From: Cloacibacterium normanense
GTDB lineage: Bacteria > Bacteroidota > Bacteroidia > Flavobacteriales > Weeksellaceae
NCBI RefSeq assembly: GCF_002943105.1
Contig: NZ_PTPZ01000001.1
Coordinates: forward strand, 186,001-250,000
Direction of reading: 5' to 3'
DNA length: 64,000 nucleotides
This document shows, piece by piece, positions 15,737 to 26,201 of the stretch (position 1 is the stretch's first letter; every line of letters starts with the position of its first letter). Both the position numbers and the translations under genes were made by a program. The notes beneath the pieces are model-generated. The model was not told the origin of the DNA and made no database searches. It worked only from the letters and a program-made list of their open reading frames with translations.

Positions 15737-17653
15737 TCACAAAATTCTAAATAAATTTTCGTCTATTTTGTTTTTAAGTTTTGTGAGGTTGATGATTTTT
15801 AGATAAGTTTCTGCTGAATTTTCCTCTGAAATTTGGTGTTTTAAATCGTTTATGATTTTTACTACAAATTCTCTTTTGTGTCTTATGATGACATCTTTTA
15901 CAATTTTGTCTACCAACTCTTCTTCTTTACTGAAATAGATGTTGTGTTTTTCCCAATTGCTGGTTTCATGAGCGTTAATTAATGCATCCGCTGTTTTTGT
16001 CACCACTTCTTCATCCATGAAAGTTTTGAAAAAATCACTAGAACGAAGTTCATTTTGTTGGATTCCTGCTTTTATTTCTTCAATAATCCTTTGATTCAAA
16101 GGAGAAATCGGTTGATATTGGTCTTCTTCTAAATGATTGATGATTTCTTCAATGACTGTGGTTTCATAATTTTCGTTGTCTGGCGTTTTTCTGAACAATT
16201 TAAATTGACCAAATTTCAACATGAGTTCTACCAATTTTTCTTCTAAAACCAAAAGAGGATTGATGGTTTCTGTAAATTCTTGAACTTTTTCAAGTTTTAC
16301 AACATTTGTATCTCTTTTTTCGGCAGGTTTTTGCTGTTGAACCACTTGTTTTTGAACGCCTAGTTCGTTAAAAAGTGATTGTTCCGAAAGTCCAAATTGG
16401 GTAGAAACTTGTTTTAGGTAAACCTCTTGTTTTAAAGCATTAGAAACGAAACCAATAGATTTTACAATATCTCTAATCGCTTCCGCTTTTTTGATAGGAT
16501 CGTTATTCGCTTCTTTTAATAGAATTTCGGCTTTGAAATCAATGAAATCTTTCGCTTTATTTTTAATGAAATCTTCTACAAAATCTCTAGGATTTTTTCT
16601 AGCAAAACTGTCTGGGTCATCGCCATCAGGAAATAATACCACGCGAATATTCATTCCTTCAGAAAGCAACATGTCTATACTTCTGAAACTGGCTTTAATT
16701 CCTGCTGCATCTCCGTCAAAAAGTATGGTTACGTTTTCGGTGAGACGTTTAATGAGTTTAATTTGTTCCGTTGTAAGCGCAGTTCCCGAACTTGCTACTA
16801 CGTTTTCAATTCCGCTTTGGTGAAGCGAAATCACATCCATATAACCTTCTACCAATAAACATAAATTTTCTCTGGAAATGGCTTGTTTGCTTTGATTTAA
16901 ACCATAGAGAACATTAGATTTATGGTAAATTTCGGTTTCTGGTGAATTGAGATATTTGGCAGTTTTTACATTGGATTTCAGAATTCTCGCTCCGAAACCT
17001 AAAACTCTTCCCGAAAAACTATGTATTGGAAAAATCACACGTTCACGGAATCGGTCAATTCCTGATGGTGAATTTTCCGGGAAAATAGAAATTCCAGATT
17101 TTTCTAAAATTTCTTTTTCATAACCTTTTGCTAGAGCGTATTCAGTAAAAGCATTTTTCTTTTCTGGAGAATAGCCTAATTGAAATTTTTTGATGATGTC
17201 ATCATGCAGTTCACGTTCCTTAAAATAAGAGAGTGCAATGGTTTTTCCTTCTTCGGTTTCCCAAAGGTTGTCTTGGAAAAAAGTATTGGCAACTTCATGA
17301 ATTTTGTAAAGAATTTCTCTTTCGGATTGGGCTTTTTTCTGCTCTTCAGAATATTCTACTTGGTCTTCTTCTATTTCTATGCCGTACTTTTTGGCAGCAT
17401 GTCTCAGCGCTTCAGGATAGGTAAATCCTTCGATTTCCATGAGGAAAGTGATGGCAGTTCCACCTTTTCCAGAGGAGAAGTCCTTCCAAATTTGTTTGCT
17501 GGGAGAAACCACAAAACTCGGCGTTTTTTCTTCATGAAACGGACTCAAGCCCTTGAAATTAGTGCCTGCACGTTTTAACTGAACATACTCGCCAATAATT
17601 TCTTCTACTCGAATCGTAGAGAAAATTTTATCTATGGTCTTCTGAGAAATCAT
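15737..17653 (-). CDS. dnaG: DNA primase DnaG with degenerate zinc ribbon
   Basis: Synthesises RNA primers at the replication fork, working with DnaB helicase. 638 aa: N-terminal zinc-binding-like domain (1-100), TOPRIM catalytic core (about 120-350, with VEGYMD and LFDGDAAGIKAS carrying the metal-binding acidic residues) and a helicase-binding C-terminal region. The zinc ribbon has lost its cysteines: the canonical C-x2-H...C-x2-C reads Ser37, His40, Asp58 and Ser61 (LSPFH and KDFSS). DNA-contact residues around EEKTPSF remain. I recall such loss from flavobacterial primases. ATG at 17653 gives MISQKTIDKIFSTIRVEEIIG, normal. Confidence 0.96.
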   Translation of the reverse strand: MISQKTIDKIFSTIRVEEIIGEYVQLKRAGTNFKGLSPFHEEKTPSFVVSPSKQIWKDFSSGKGGTAITFLMEIEGFTYPEALRHAAKKYGIEIEEDQVEYSEEQKKAQSEREILYKIHEVANTFFQDNLWETEEGKTIALSYFKERELHDDIIKKFQLGYSPEKKNAFTEYALAKGYEKEILEKSGISIFPENSPSGIDRFRERVIFPIHSFSGRVLGFGARILKSNVKTAKYLNSPETEIYHKSNVLYGLNQSKQAISRENLCLLVEGYMDVISLHQSGIENVVASSGTALTTEQIKLIKRLTENVTILFDGDAAGIKASFRSIDMLLSEGMNIRVVLFPDGDDPDSFARKNPRDFVEDFIKNKAKDFIDFKAEILLKEANNDPIKKAEAIRDIVKSIGFVSNALKQEVYLKQVSTQFGLSEQSLFNELGVQKQVVQQQKPAEKRDTNVVKLEKVQEFTETINPLLVLEEKLVELMLKFGQFKLFRKTPDNENYETTVIEEIINHLEEDQYQPISPLNQRIIEEIKAGIQQNELRSSDFFKTFMDEEVVTKTADALINAHETSNWEKHNIYFSKEEELVDKIVKDVIIRHKREFVVKIINDLKHQISEENSAETYLKIINLTKLKNKIDENLFRIL

Positions 17654-17745
17654 TTTGTAAAATTACAAAAATAAGTTAAGCTTTTTTAATGGCATTTCGT
17701 TGATTTTTTTAGAATTCTTTAACAAAGTTTTTTGTTTTTAAATAT

Positions 17746-17753
17746 TATCTTTG
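17746..17753 (+). promoter_or_regulatory. -7 box for the DedA pair
   Basis: TATCTTTG, matching TAnnTTTG, 20 bases before the ATG at 17774. Confidence 0.5.
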
Positions 17754-17773
17754 TCGTCATATAAATTAACTGA

Positions 17774-18406
17774 ATGGAATTATTACAATTTATCCTAGAT
17801 TTATTAGGAAATCCCTTATTAGTGCTTACCGAGATTATTAGAGACTATGGCATTTACATTTACTTATTTTTATTTTTAGTGATTTTCGTAGAAACTGGTG
17901 TGGTAGTAATGCCATTTTTACCGGGAGATTCTCTACTTTTTGCAGTGGGTTTAATTGCTTCTACAACAGGTCAAATAGACATTTATACTATTATACCATT
18001 ATTGGTTTTAGCAGCACTTTTAGGAGATAATTTGAATTACTTTATCGGGAAAAAATTCGGGGATTTTATTCAATCTAAAGAAAGAATTTTATTTTTAAAG
18101 AAATCTCACATAGAAGACACTGAAAAATATTTTGCAGAAAATGGCGGAAAAACAGTTATTCTAGCAAGATTTATCCCAATTGTGAGAACTATCGCTCCTT
18201 TTGTAGCAGGAGCAGGAGAAATGAAGTACAGAACTTATTTATTGTACTGTATTACTGGTGCTTTTATTTGGGTGACTTCTATTACTTTGCTTGGATATTT
18301 TCTAGGAAATATTGAGTGGGTGAAATTAAATTTTGAAAAATTTGTTTTAGGAATTGTGTTTATTTCAGTTTTACCTATTATCTTTAAAGCAATTAAAAGA
18401 AAATAG
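17774..18406 (+). CDS. DedA-family membrane protein (first of a tandem pair)
   Basis: 210 aa inner-membrane protein of the DedA/SNARE-associated (VTT) family; members act in phospholipid (undecaprenyl-phosphate or phosphatidylethanolamine) flipping and membrane homeostasis. Conserved motifs: F.E.G.VV.PFLPGDSLLF (about residues 38-60), GDNLNYFIGKKFGD (about 86-99) and the charged signature ARFIPIVRTIAPFVAGAGEM (about 135-155). Five bases separate it from a second DedA gene, so the pair is one operon from a recent duplication. Confidence 0.92.
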   Translation: MELLQFILDLLGNPLLVLTEIIRDYGIYIYLFLFLVIFVETGVVVMPFLPGDSLLFAVGLIASTTGQIDIYTIIPLLVLAALLGDNLNYFIGKKFGDFIQSKERILFLKKSHIEDTEKYFAENGGKTVILARFIPIVRTIAPFVAGAGEMKYRTYLLYCITGAFIWVTSITLLGYFLGNIEWVKLNFEKFVLGIVFISVLPIIFKAIKRK

Positions 18407-18411
18407 CATAG

Positions 18412-19071
18412 ATGTTAGAAAGCATTTGGAGTTTCCTCTTAGATTTTGTTTCCAAGCCTGATCAGGTACTTTTAGCGATTATCGAAAAGTATCATAATTG
18501 GGTGTATGTTTTCTTGTTCTTAATCATTTTTGCAGAAACAGGTCTTATCATTGCTTCTTTTCTCATGCCATTTTTACCTGGTGATGCATTGATATTTACC
18601 ATAGGTTTATTGGCTCAAGAAGGTTCTCTTAATATTTATTTGGTCATTCCTTTACTTATTTTCGCGGCGATTTTAGGAGATAATTTAAACTATTACGTGG
18701 GAAAACGCTTTGGTGATTATATCATGAACAGCGAAAAAGATTTTTTCATTAAGAAAAAACATCTAGAAAAAGCCAAAGATTTTTTTGATAAAAACGGAAA
18801 GAACTCTATTATTATTGCCCGTTTTGTTCCAGTAATTAGAACAATCGTTCCATTTTTATGTGGTTCTACCAAAGTGAAATATTCTACTTTTCTAAGTTTT
18901 AGTATGATTGGAGCATTTCTTTGGGTAGGTGTAATAGGTTTGTTGGGCTACAACTTGGGAAGAATACAATGGGTAAAAGATAATTTAGATTATATGATTT
19001 GGGGAATTATAATTTTGGCGAATATTCCGCTCATCAAACAATTATTATTTTCAAAGAAAAAGGAAGTTTAA
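18412..19071 (+). CDS. DedA-family membrane protein (second of a tandem pair)
   Basis: 219 aa, clearly paralogous to the gene just upstream: it shares FLPGDALIFTIGL, GDNLNYYVGKRFGDY, ARFVPVIRTIVPFLCG and a similar C-terminus. Same family function (membrane lipid flipping, inferred). Its stop codon lies within the bidirectional terminator shared with prfB. Confidence 0.92.
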   Translation: MLESIWSFLLDFVSKPDQVLLAIIEKYHNWVYVFLFLIIFAETGLIIASFLMPFLPGDALIFTIGLLAQEGSLNIYLVIPLLIFAAILGDNLNYYVGKRFGDYIMNSEKDFFIKKKHLEKAKDFFDKNGKNSIIIARFVPVIRTIVPFLCGSTKVKYSTFLSFSMIGAFLWVGVIGLLGYNLGRIQWVKDNLDYMIWGIIILANIPLIKQLLFSKKKEV

Positions 19072-19093
19072 AATTTTAAACTTCCTTTTTTTA
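19060..19093. terminator. Bidirectional terminator between the DedA operon and prfB
   Basis: aaggaagtttaaaa/ttttaaacttcctt (19060-19087) is a perfect dyad flanked by T-runs on both strands. It includes the DedA stop codon. Confidence 0.9.
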
Positions 19094-19097
19094 TCAT

Positions 19098-20210
19098 TTA
19101 TAAATCAAAATCATCATCCGTAACCGCTGTTCCTTCGTTCATTAAAAATGCTTTGAGGAAAGGAGTTAAATTACCGTTCATTACGCCGTCTACATCAGAA
19201 GTTTCATAGCCAGAACGAACGTCTTTTACCAATTTATAAGGATGCATTACGTAGTTTCTAATTTGGCTTCCCCATTCAATTTTCATTTTATTGGCTTCGA
19301 TTTCGTTTCTAGCTTTCATTCTTTCTTCCAATTCCATTTCATAGAGACGAGATTTCAAGAGTTGCATCGCTTTTTCTTTGTTTTGAAGCTGAGAACGAGA
19401 TTCTGAATTTTCAATAATAATTCCAGTAGGAGCGTGACGAAGACGCACCGCTGTTTCTACCTTATTCACGTTTTGTCCACCAGCTCCAGAACTTCGCATG
19501 GTTTCAAAAGAAATATCTGCCGGATTGATGTTAATTTCTATAGAATCATCTACCAAAGGATAAACATACACCGAAACAAAACTGGTGTGTCGCTTTGCAT
19601 TGCTGTCGAAAGGTGAAATTCTTACCAATCTGTGAACTCCATTTTCTCCTTTCAAATAACCAAAAGCATATTCTCCGTCAATTTCTAAGGTTACGGTTTT
19701 TACACCAGCTACATCGCCTTCTTGGTAATTTAATTCACGGATTTTATAGCCTTGTTTTTCGCTCCACATTTGGTACATTCTCATCAGCATAGAAGCCCAA
19801 TCGCATGATTCTGTTCCACCAGCTCCCGCCGTAATTTGTAGCACGGCAGAAAGTTCATCGCCTTCATTAGACAACATGTTTTTGAACTCTAGATTTTCTA
19901 TTTTTTCAACTAATTGAGGGAATTGTTCGTCTAATTCTTGTTCAGAATCCGCATCTTCTTTGGCAAATTCTACCAAAACTTGTAAATCTTCAAACTGCGT
20001 ATGAATCTCTTCATATTCTTCCACCCATTTTTTCTTAGAACGCAGTTGTTTTAGGAAACCTTCCGCTTCTTTTGGGTTGTCCCAAAATTCTGGAGCAGCC
20101 GTTTTTTCGTCATCGTTGATGATTTCTAGTTTCTTCTTTTCAATTTGAAGAAATTTATGCAAATCTTCGATGCGTTTTTGTGTATCTTTAAGTTGGTCTG
20201 TTGTAATCAA
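19098..20210 (-). CDS. prfB: Peptide chain release factor 2, without programmed frameshift
   Basis: Releases peptides at UGA and UAA. 370 aa with the GGQ catalytic motif ([13 protein letters not shown], about residues 245-257) and the stop-recognition tripeptide SPF ([12 protein letters not shown], about 200-211). Many bacteria control RF2 with an internal UGA near codon 26; here the equivalent stretch ([19 protein letters not shown]) reads straight through with no UGA. The start appears to be TTG at 20208-20210: no ATG exists between the upstream in-frame stop and the conserved N-terminus. Confidence 0.92.
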   Translation of the reverse strand: MITTDQLKDTQKRIEDLHKFLQIEKKKLEIINDDEKTAAPEFWDNPKEAEGFLKQLRSKKKWVEEYEEIHTQFEDLQVLVEFAKEDADSEQELDEQFPQLVEKIENLEFKNMLSNEGDELSAVLQITAGAGGTESCDWASMLMRMYQMWSEKQGYKIRELNYQEGDVAGVKTVTLEIDGEYAFGYLKGENGVHRLVRISPFDSNAKRHTSFVSVYVYPLVDDSIEININPADISFETMRSSGAGGQNVNKVETAVRLRHAPTGIIIENSESRSQLQNKEKAMQLLKSRLYEMELEERMKARNEIEANKMKIEWGSQIRNYVMHPYKLVKDVRSGYETSDVDGVMNGNLTPFLKAFLMNEGTAVTDDDFDL

Positions 20211-20330
20211 AACTAAAATCTTTAGATGTGCAAAAATAAGGTTTTATTTAGATTGTATGCCACTGTTTTTATTTTTTAATTTCTGGTTTTGTGGAATGAA
20301 AACCCAACTTATTTTCCTTTTTACTATTCT

Positions 20331-22784
20331 CTAAAAACCACTTAATTTAATCTGAATTCCGTAATTATCATTGAAATTTGAGGTTTGATAATATCCTAAT
20401 CGATAGAAAAAGCCTACATCAAATCCTCTTCCTAAAAATCGGTTCCAAACTGCACCTACTTCTTGATAAGGATGGTCTAAAACTTTAAAATCAAACTGAT
20501 GGTTTTCAGGATTCTTAAAACCACCAATCGCTGAATGATATGCTAATTTTATTGTAGAAACTCTATTTCCGAAGGTTTTAAACTGAAAAGGTAATTCCTG
20601 AGAAAAATGAAGCGCAGCAAACTGATCTACATAAAAACTTCCTGATGGCATCGTCACAAAACTGAAAGTAGAAGGCGTATTGATTTTAGAAAAAAGACTT
20701 GTAGAAAAAGCGTTGAGGTCTCCTACGATTTCAAAATTCTTCCAAATAGGAGCGCTTCCCGAAGAAATTCCTCCAGAAATTTTAATTTGAGAGGTTCCCA
20801 TTTTAGACTTGAATTGATGAATTGCAAAAGCATCTAAACGATGGTAATCTAATTTTCCGCCCAAAATTTCAAAACCTTTTTCGAAATTCACATAAAACTG
20901 AGGATAAGCTTTTTGATACGTCAATTTTCCTGAAGGAGTCATCAGATTTTTATCTTTTGGCGCATATTTTAGAGATAGAGTAGTGCTGAAATTCTGAAAA
21001 TCATTGGCGAAGTTTTGGTATTGGTAATCAAACAGCGCATTTTGTTTTTCTCGGGTTAAAGCCAATTTTGCACTCAAAGAATTGCTTACATCATACAAAA
21101 ATGATGCTCCAAATTGCTGATTTCTGTAAAAATGGTCATTGTAAATATCCATGTTCAATTCATTGAATTTCATGGAACTGTCCCAAAAAGTTTTGTTGAT
21201 TCTTCCAGCCGCAAAAATATCATCAGAATAATGAACTCTGAGTACAGAGGTTCTTTTGCTCGAAAGTTTGGTGTCTAAACCGATTCTGTATTTCCAACGA
21301 TGGTCTTTGAAGCCATAACCAACATAAAAATCTGGTGAAAAAGTTTTAGAAAATTTTTCATTCAGTTTTACGCCGATTCCCAATCTTATTGATTCATATT
21401 TATTGAGTTCAAAGAATTTTAAAACATCAAAATCCAGCATTTTATAGCGGATATTTCCCTTCAATAAATTGGTGATTAGGCTCACTCTTTTTTCGACATC
21501 TGCTTTTTTGACTAAGGTGTCTATTTTTTGATACGTTGCGCTTTCTCTCGCAGATAAAGACTCGGTTCTGTATTGAGAAAGCAAACTTCCATCTGCGTTT
21601 TTTACTTCTAAAGAATAGCCAGAAAAATTACTTTTTTGTTGAGTAATATTGGTTTCAAAATCAAAATATTGGTTTTTGACATACAGAAAATTACCAAATT
21701 TTTTGGTTTTGAACTTTTGCTTTTCGTCTTTTTTTACACTGTCTTTTTTAGCTGTTTCAAAACGAGAGTCGCCCATTTTTACTTTAAGGTTTTCAGAAAC
21801 CAAAAACCATTTATGGTTAATCGGTTTCCAAATGATGGTTCCGCTTCCTTCGTTTCGTTTTTTACTGCTGGTTTCCAGTTTTTTTAAGGCATATTTTTCT
21901 GCATCAATGTAAATTTTACCATTGTATTTTCTAGGATTTTGCTTCAATTTATTGGTGATTTCTTTGAATTTAATCACATAAGTTTTTCTATTGTCAATTT
22001 CAATAGTGTCTGAAAGATAATAACGATAAATGTTGCGATTTTCTGGACTCAACTGTCTCGGAATACGATTGAGATAAGAAATATTCAATGCCAAAGCTTC
22101 ATAAATTGGATGAGGAAAACCAGACATTCTGCTGTCTAAAATATTGGTTTTGTCGCCGTATTTTTGAGAAAATTGATGTTCTGTAGCTTTTTCCCAAAGA
22201 AAGAACTGACTTTCCTTGGTCGCATTTACGAAATCTTCGCCAAGAAGTGAATCTTTCTTCTCTTTGTATTTTTGTTTGAACGTTCTTTTTTCAATTTTTG
22301 CTAAAGAATCTGTTCTTTTTGCGAGAAAATTTTGATAATCTGCGATAGAATCTTGGTCTACATCAATCGAAATTTTACTGTATGATTTGAACTGATAAGA
22401 ATCTAATGCTTGTGGACTGTTTTTTTTGTAATTTTTATTGAATTCGTCTAGAATCTTCAGAGCTTTTGCGTCGCTTTTATCGGTGAGAATAACTTTGTCA
22501 ATATTTCCCATTTTTTCTTTACTTGGCGTCAAAGAAACTTTCATTTCTTTTTGTACGTTCAATTCTTTATCTTCAAAATTATTGGCAAAAATTTCTATTT
22601 TTTTACATTTGGTTTTGAAGGTTAATTTTCCATTTGCGTCAGTTTTTCCAAGCAAATCATCATCACAATACACAGCAGCATTGTACACCGCTTTTTGATT
22701 TTTAGCATTGATAACTTGAAGTTGATTTTGAGAAAAATATAAAGTAAAAAAAAGGAAAAATAGCGCCGATAAAGTTTGTTTCAT
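20331..22784 (-). CDS. DUF5686 outer-membrane protein with carboxypeptidase-like regulatory domain
   Basis: 817 aa. Signal peptide (MKQTLSALFFLFFTLYFSQN), a carboxypeptidase-regulatory-like beta-sandwich (about 20-95: KAVYNAAVYCDDDLLGKTDANGK), a central DUF5686 region (about 100-430) and a C-terminal beta-barrel ending in Phe (GIQIKLSGF). DUF5686 proteins are widespread in Bacteroidetes outer membranes; no precise function is established to my knowledge. The many Lys/Glu-rich stretches in the middle are normal for the family. A TAGTTTTG box lies about 20 bases upstream of the ATG at 22784. Confidence 0.88.
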   Translation of the reverse strand: MKQTLSALFFLFFTLYFSQNQLQVINAKNQKAVYNAAVYCDDDLLGKTDANGKLTFKTKCKKIEIFANNFEDKELNVQKEMKVSLTPSKEKMGNIDKVILTDKSDAKALKILDEFNKNYKKNSPQALDSYQFKSYSKISIDVDQDSIADYQNFLAKRTDSLAKIEKRTFKQKYKEKKDSLLGEDFVNATKESQFFLWEKATEHQFSQKYGDKTNILDSRMSGFPHPIYEALALNISYLNRIPRQLSPENRNIYRYYLSDTIEIDNRKTYVIKFKEITNKLKQNPRKYNGKIYIDAEKYALKKLETSSKKRNEGSGTIIWKPINHKWFLVSENLKVKMGDSRFETAKKDSVKKDEKQKFKTKKFGNFLYVKNQYFDFETNITQQKSNFSGYSLEVKNADGSLLSQYRTESLSARESATYQKIDTLVKKADVEKRVSLITNLLKGNIRYKMLDFDVLKFFELNKYESIRLGIGVKLNEKFSKTFSPDFYVGYGFKDHRWKYRIGLDTKLSSKRTSVLRVHYSDDIFAAGRINKTFWDSSMKFNELNMDIYNDHFYRNQQFGASFLYDVSNSLSAKLALTREKQNALFDYQYQNFANDFQNFSTTLSLKYAPKDKNLMTPSGKLTYQKAYPQFYVNFEKGFEILGGKLDYHRLDAFAIHQFKSKMGTSQIKISGGISSGSAPIWKNFEIVGDLNAFSTSLFSKINTPSTFSFVTMPSGSFYVDQFAALHFSQELPFQFKTFGNRVSTIKLAYHSAIGGFKNPENHQFDFKVLDHPYQEVGAVWNRFLGRGFDVGFFYRLGYYQTSNFNDNYGIQIKLSGF

Positions 22785-22803
22785 TTGGTTTTTTCTAATA
22801 AGA

Positions 22804-22811
22804 CAAAACTA
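22804..22811 (-). promoter_or_regulatory. -7 box of the DUF5686 gene
   Basis: TAGTTTTG on the minus strand matches TAnnTTTG, about 20 bases before the ATG. Confidence 0.5.
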
Positions 22812-22858
22812 GGGATTAAAATGTTACACAAACGCACATGAAATCACAAATTTTTATT

Positions 22859-22887
22859 AAAAAACCCTCTCAATTTTCTTGAAAGGG
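22859..22887 (-). terminator. Terminator after the alaS-lipoprotein pair
   Basis: ccctctcaa (22865-22873) pairs with ttgaaaggg (22879-22887), one G-U in the RNA, followed on the minus strand by a T-run. Confidence 0.8.
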
Positions 22888-22902
22888 ATTTTTAAAGGAT
22901 AT

Positions 22903-23424
22903 TTAATTTTTAATATATTGAAATTCTAAATTGACTCTTTTTAAAATTTTATGGCCAGAATTATCTTGGACGACTAAATTGGCATAGTTGAATTTTGAGT
23001 ACAAAATGTTTGAATCTTTTTTATAAAATGTAAGTTTATCTCCCCATTCTGTATCAATCAATACATATTCGTCATAATCTATGTAAGTAGCATTGTAAAT
23101 AGGAGATTCACATTCTGCAGTTTCATATTTTATCATGTATCCAGTACCCATTTCCATTATATAATTTTCAATATTTATGTTGATGGAAGGGTATTTCATT
23201 GTTCCTTCTTTATTTATTGTAAGCGTTGGAGAACAAATAAAATACTTTGTAATATCTGTTTCAAATATGCCATCTGCATTGTAATCTACAGGTTCAGAAA
23301 CATTAATTTTAAGGAGTCTATAATTACCTGTAATTTGATTAACATTTTTTTGCTCCGCATCATTTCTGCAACTAACTAAAAAAGCCAGTAGCAAAAAAAC
23401 TTTAAATAAATTGAAAACACTCAC
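22903..23424 (-). CDS. Lipoprotein of unknown function
   Basis: 173 aa. Lipobox FLVSC with lipidated Cys19, then a beta-rich domain starting GNYRLLKINVSEPVDYNADG; the length and the opening 'TGNYRL' resemble lipocalin-like or DUF5004-type Bacteroidetes lipoproteins, which is only a guess. It starts 11 bases after the alaS stop and is followed by a terminator, so it is probably co-transcribed with alaS; no functional link is evident. Confidence 0.8.
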   Translation of the reverse strand: MSVFNLFKVFLLLAFLVSCRNDAEQKNVNQITGNYRLLKINVSEPVDYNADGIFETDITKYFICSPTLTINKEGTMKYPSININIENYIMEMGTGYMIKYETAECESPIYNATYIDYDEYVLIDTEWGDKLTFYKKDSNILYSKFNYANLVVQDNSGHKILKRVNLEFQYIKN

Positions 23425-23435
23425 ATTTGATATTT

Positions 23436-26093
23436 TTAGATTTCTAAAGCTTTATTCAAAGCATTTTCAATTCCTGCAAGGTTTTTTCCACCGGCAGTTG
23501 CGAAACCTGGGTTTCCACCACCACCACCTTGGATTTCTTTTGCGAGTTCTTTTACAATGTTTCCAGCGTGATAATTTGCTTCTAAATCTGCAGAAACACC
23601 AACGGTAATCATTGGTTTTTCGCCTGCGTCAGAAATCACAATCGTTACAGAATTTGGAATTTCTTTTTTCAATTGGAAGACAATATCTTTTACAGAACCA
23701 GCGTCTAAAGAAGTGCGTTTTACCAATAATTGCTTGTCACCTTTTTGTACGAAAGCGTTTTTCCAATCGTTAATTTCGCCTTTAGCTTTTTCTTTTTTCA
23801 AAGCTTCCACTTCAGATTTTAGAGCTGCGTTTTCTTCCAGCAATTTTTCGATAGATTTTACTAAATCTTTAGACTTTAATAATGCAGAAACTTCTTTCAG
23901 TTGGTTTTCTAAATTTTTGAAATATTCCGTTGCTTTATCACCAGAAATTGCTTCTATTCTTCTAATTCCAGCAGCAGTAGAACTTTCTGAAACCAATTTG
24001 AAATGCCCAATTTCGCCAGTAGATTTTACGTGAGTTCCACCACATAATTCTCTTGAACTTCCGAATTGAATCATTCTTACATTATCTCCATATTTTTCCC
24101 CGAAAAGTGCCATCGCTCCTTTGTCTAGCGCTTCCTGAATCGGGATATTTCTGAATTCCTGTAAAGGGATATTTTCTTTGATTTTAGCATTAACTTTTTC
24201 TTCCACCAAAGCCAATTCTTCTTCGTTCATTTTAGAAAAATGCGAGAAGTCAAAACGCAAATATTCTGGACCTACATAAGAACCTTTTTGTTCTACGTGA
24301 GTTCCTAAAACGTCTCTCAAAGCTTCGTGCAACAAGTGTGTTACAGAGTGATTTGCTTGAGTGTTTTTTCTGTCTGCGGTGTTTACTTCTGCGTAGAAAA
24401 GCGCTCCAGCATCTTTTGGCAATTCTTTCACCAAAGAAATAATCAGATTATTTTCTTTTTTAGTTTCTAAAACTTCTAAAATTTTAGTAGTATTTTCTCT
24501 GTCAAAAGCAGCAGGATTAGAAAGGTCAAAACCTTCTGCATAACTTGGGATAAGGATTCCTTTGTCACCAACCTGACCACCACCTTCAGGATAGAAAGGC
24601 GTTTTATTCAGCACAATTTGGAAGAATTCTCCGTCTTTATTTTCTACTTTTCTATATCTTGTAATGTAAGTTTCAGAAGAAGTTTGGTCATAACCTACGA
24701 AAGTTTCTGGTTTTTCTTCTAAAATTACCCAGTCATAAACTTTTTGCGCCGATGATTTTTTAGAACGTTGTTTTTGTTTCTCCATTTCTTCATCAAAGCC
24801 TTTTTCATCTACAGTTAATTGCTTTTCTTCGGCAATAATTCTAGATAAATCGGCTGGGAATCCATAAGTATCATACAATTCAAAAACTTCAGCTCCAGGT
24901 AATACTTTTTCGTTTTTAGCAATGGTGTCTTTGATAATGTGATCTAGACGAACCAAACCGTGTTCGATGGTTTTCAAGAAAGAATTTTCTTCTTCTTTAA
25001 TCACTTCGGTCACCAATTTTTCTTGCTTCACGATTTCTGGGAAGAAAGCTCCCATTTGATTTTTAAGAACAGCCACCAATTCATATAAGAAAGGCTCTTT
25101 CATATCTAAAAATCTGTAAGAATACGAAATGGCACGTCTCAAAATTCTACGAATTACGTAACCAGCACCACCATTAGAAGGCAACTGACCATCTGCAATG
25201 GCAAAAGCAACCGCACGAATATGGTCTACCACAACTCTAATTGCAATATCTTTTTCGTTTTCTAAAATTCCTTCATATTTTTTGCCAGAAAGTTCTTCTA
25301 CTTTTGCAATCAGCGGAGTGAAAACATCAGTGTCGTAATTAGATTTTTTACCTTGCAACGCCATACAAAGTCTCTCAAATCCCATTCCTGTATCTACATG
25401 TTGCGCAGGAAGTTTTTCTAGAGTTCCATCAGCTTTTCTGTTGAACTCCATGAATACGTTATTCCAAATTTCTACAACTTGAGGATGATCTTGGTTAATC
25501 AACTGAACTCCTGGAGTTTTTGCTTTTTCTTCTTCAGAACGTAGGTCTACGTGAATTTCTGAACAAGGTCCACAAGGTCCAGATTCGCCCATTTCCCAGA
25601 AATTATCTTTCTTGTTTCCATTGATAATTCTGTCTTCTGAAATGTGTGCTTTCCAGAAATCATAAGCAGCTTGGTCGCGCTCTAAATTTTCTGAAACGTC
25701 TCCTTCAAAAATGGTTACATATAGATTTTCTTTTGGAATTTTATAAACTTCTGTCAGTAATTCCCAAGCAAAATCGATGGCTTCTTTTTTGAAATAATCT
25801 CCAAAACTCCAGTTTCCCAACATTTCGAACATGGTGTGGTGATACGTATCACGACCTACATCATCTAAATCATTATGTTTACCGGAAACTCTCAAACATT
25901 TTTGAGTATCGGCAATTCTAGGTGCTTTTGGTTCTTTGTAACCAAGGAAATAGTCCTTAAACTGCGTCATTCCAGAGTTGGAAAACATCAGAGTAGGGTC
26001 GTCTTTCAGCACAATTGGAGCAGAAGGAACAATTAAGTGTCCTTTGCTTTTGAAAAAATCTAAAAACTGTTGGCGTATTTCTTGTGAAGTCAT
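23436..26093 (-). CDS. alaS: Alanyl-tRNA synthetase
   Basis: Charges tRNA-Ala and edits Ser/Gly mischarging. 885 aa, full length: class II catalytic core at the N-terminus ([34 protein letters not shown]), editing domain with the zinc ligands HSVTHLLHE (about residue 580) and CGGTH (about 685), a coiled-coil stretch, and a C-terminal Gly-rich C-Ala domain ([15 protein letters not shown]). A TAAATTTG promoter box is about 38 bases upstream of the ATG. A lipoprotein gene follows after 11 bases. Confidence 0.98.
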   Translation of the reverse strand: MTSQEIRQQFLDFFKSKGHLIVPSAPIVLKDDPTLMFSNSGMTQFKDYFLGYKEPKAPRIADTQKCLRVSGKHNDLDDVGRDTYHHTMFEMLGNWSFGDYFKKEAIDFAWELLTEVYKIPKENLYVTIFEGDVSENLERDQAAYDFWKAHISEDRIINGNKKDNFWEMGESGPCGPCSEIHVDLRSEEEKAKTPGVQLINQDHPQVVEIWNNVFMEFNRKADGTLEKLPAQHVDTGMGFERLCMALQGKKSNYDTDVFTPLIAKVEELSGKKYEGILENEKDIAIRVVVDHIRAVAFAIADGQLPSNGGAGYVIRRILRRAISYSYRFLDMKEPFLYELVAVLKNQMGAFFPEIVKQEKLVTEVIKEEENSFLKTIEHGLVRLDHIIKDTIAKNEKVLPGAEVFELYDTYGFPADLSRIIAEEKQLTVDEKGFDEEMEKQKQRSKKSSAQKVYDWVILEEKPETFVGYDQTSSETYITRYRKVENKDGEFFQIVLNKTPFYPEGGGQVGDKGILIPSYAEGFDLSNPAAFDRENTTKILEVLETKKENNLIISLVKELPKDAGALFYAEVNTADRKNTQANHSVTHLLHEALRDVLGTHVEQKGSYVGPEYLRFDFSHFSKMNEEELALVEEKVNAKIKENIPLQEFRNIPIQEALDKGAMALFGEKYGDNVRMIQFGSSRELCGGTHVKSTGEIGHFKLVSESSTAAGIRRIEAISGDKATEYFKNLENQLKEVSALLKSKDLVKSIEKLLEENAALKSEVEALKKEKAKGEINDWKNAFVQKGDKQLLVKRTSLDAGSVKDIVFQLKKEIPNSVTIVISDAGEKPMITVGVSADLEANYHAGNIVKELAKEIQGGGGGNPGFATAGGKNLAGIENALNKALEI

Positions 26094-26130
26094 ATTGATA
26101 ATGCTTTCTATATATGTTTTTGTAAAAACG

Positions 26131-26138
26131 CAAATTTA
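26131..26138 (-). promoter_or_regulatory. -7 box of alaS
   Basis: TAAATTTG on the minus strand, matching TAnnTTTG; predicted 5' leader of about 33 bases. Confidence 0.5.
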
Positions 26139-26163
26139 ATGATTTTGAACATGATGTGGAAAT

Positions 26164-26191
26164 AAAAAAACGCTCAAATTCATTTGAGCGT
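26164..26191 (-). terminator. Terminator after prmA
   Basis: acgctcaaat/atttgagcgt is a perfect 10-bp stem (26170-26179 with 26182-26191), then six or more T on the minus strand. Confidence 0.88.
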
Positions 26192-26201
26192 TTCTAAAAA
26201 T

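Noticed and set aside
20107-20210. RF2 programmed frameshift site
   Set aside because: No CTT TGA C sequence; the frame is open across the region.
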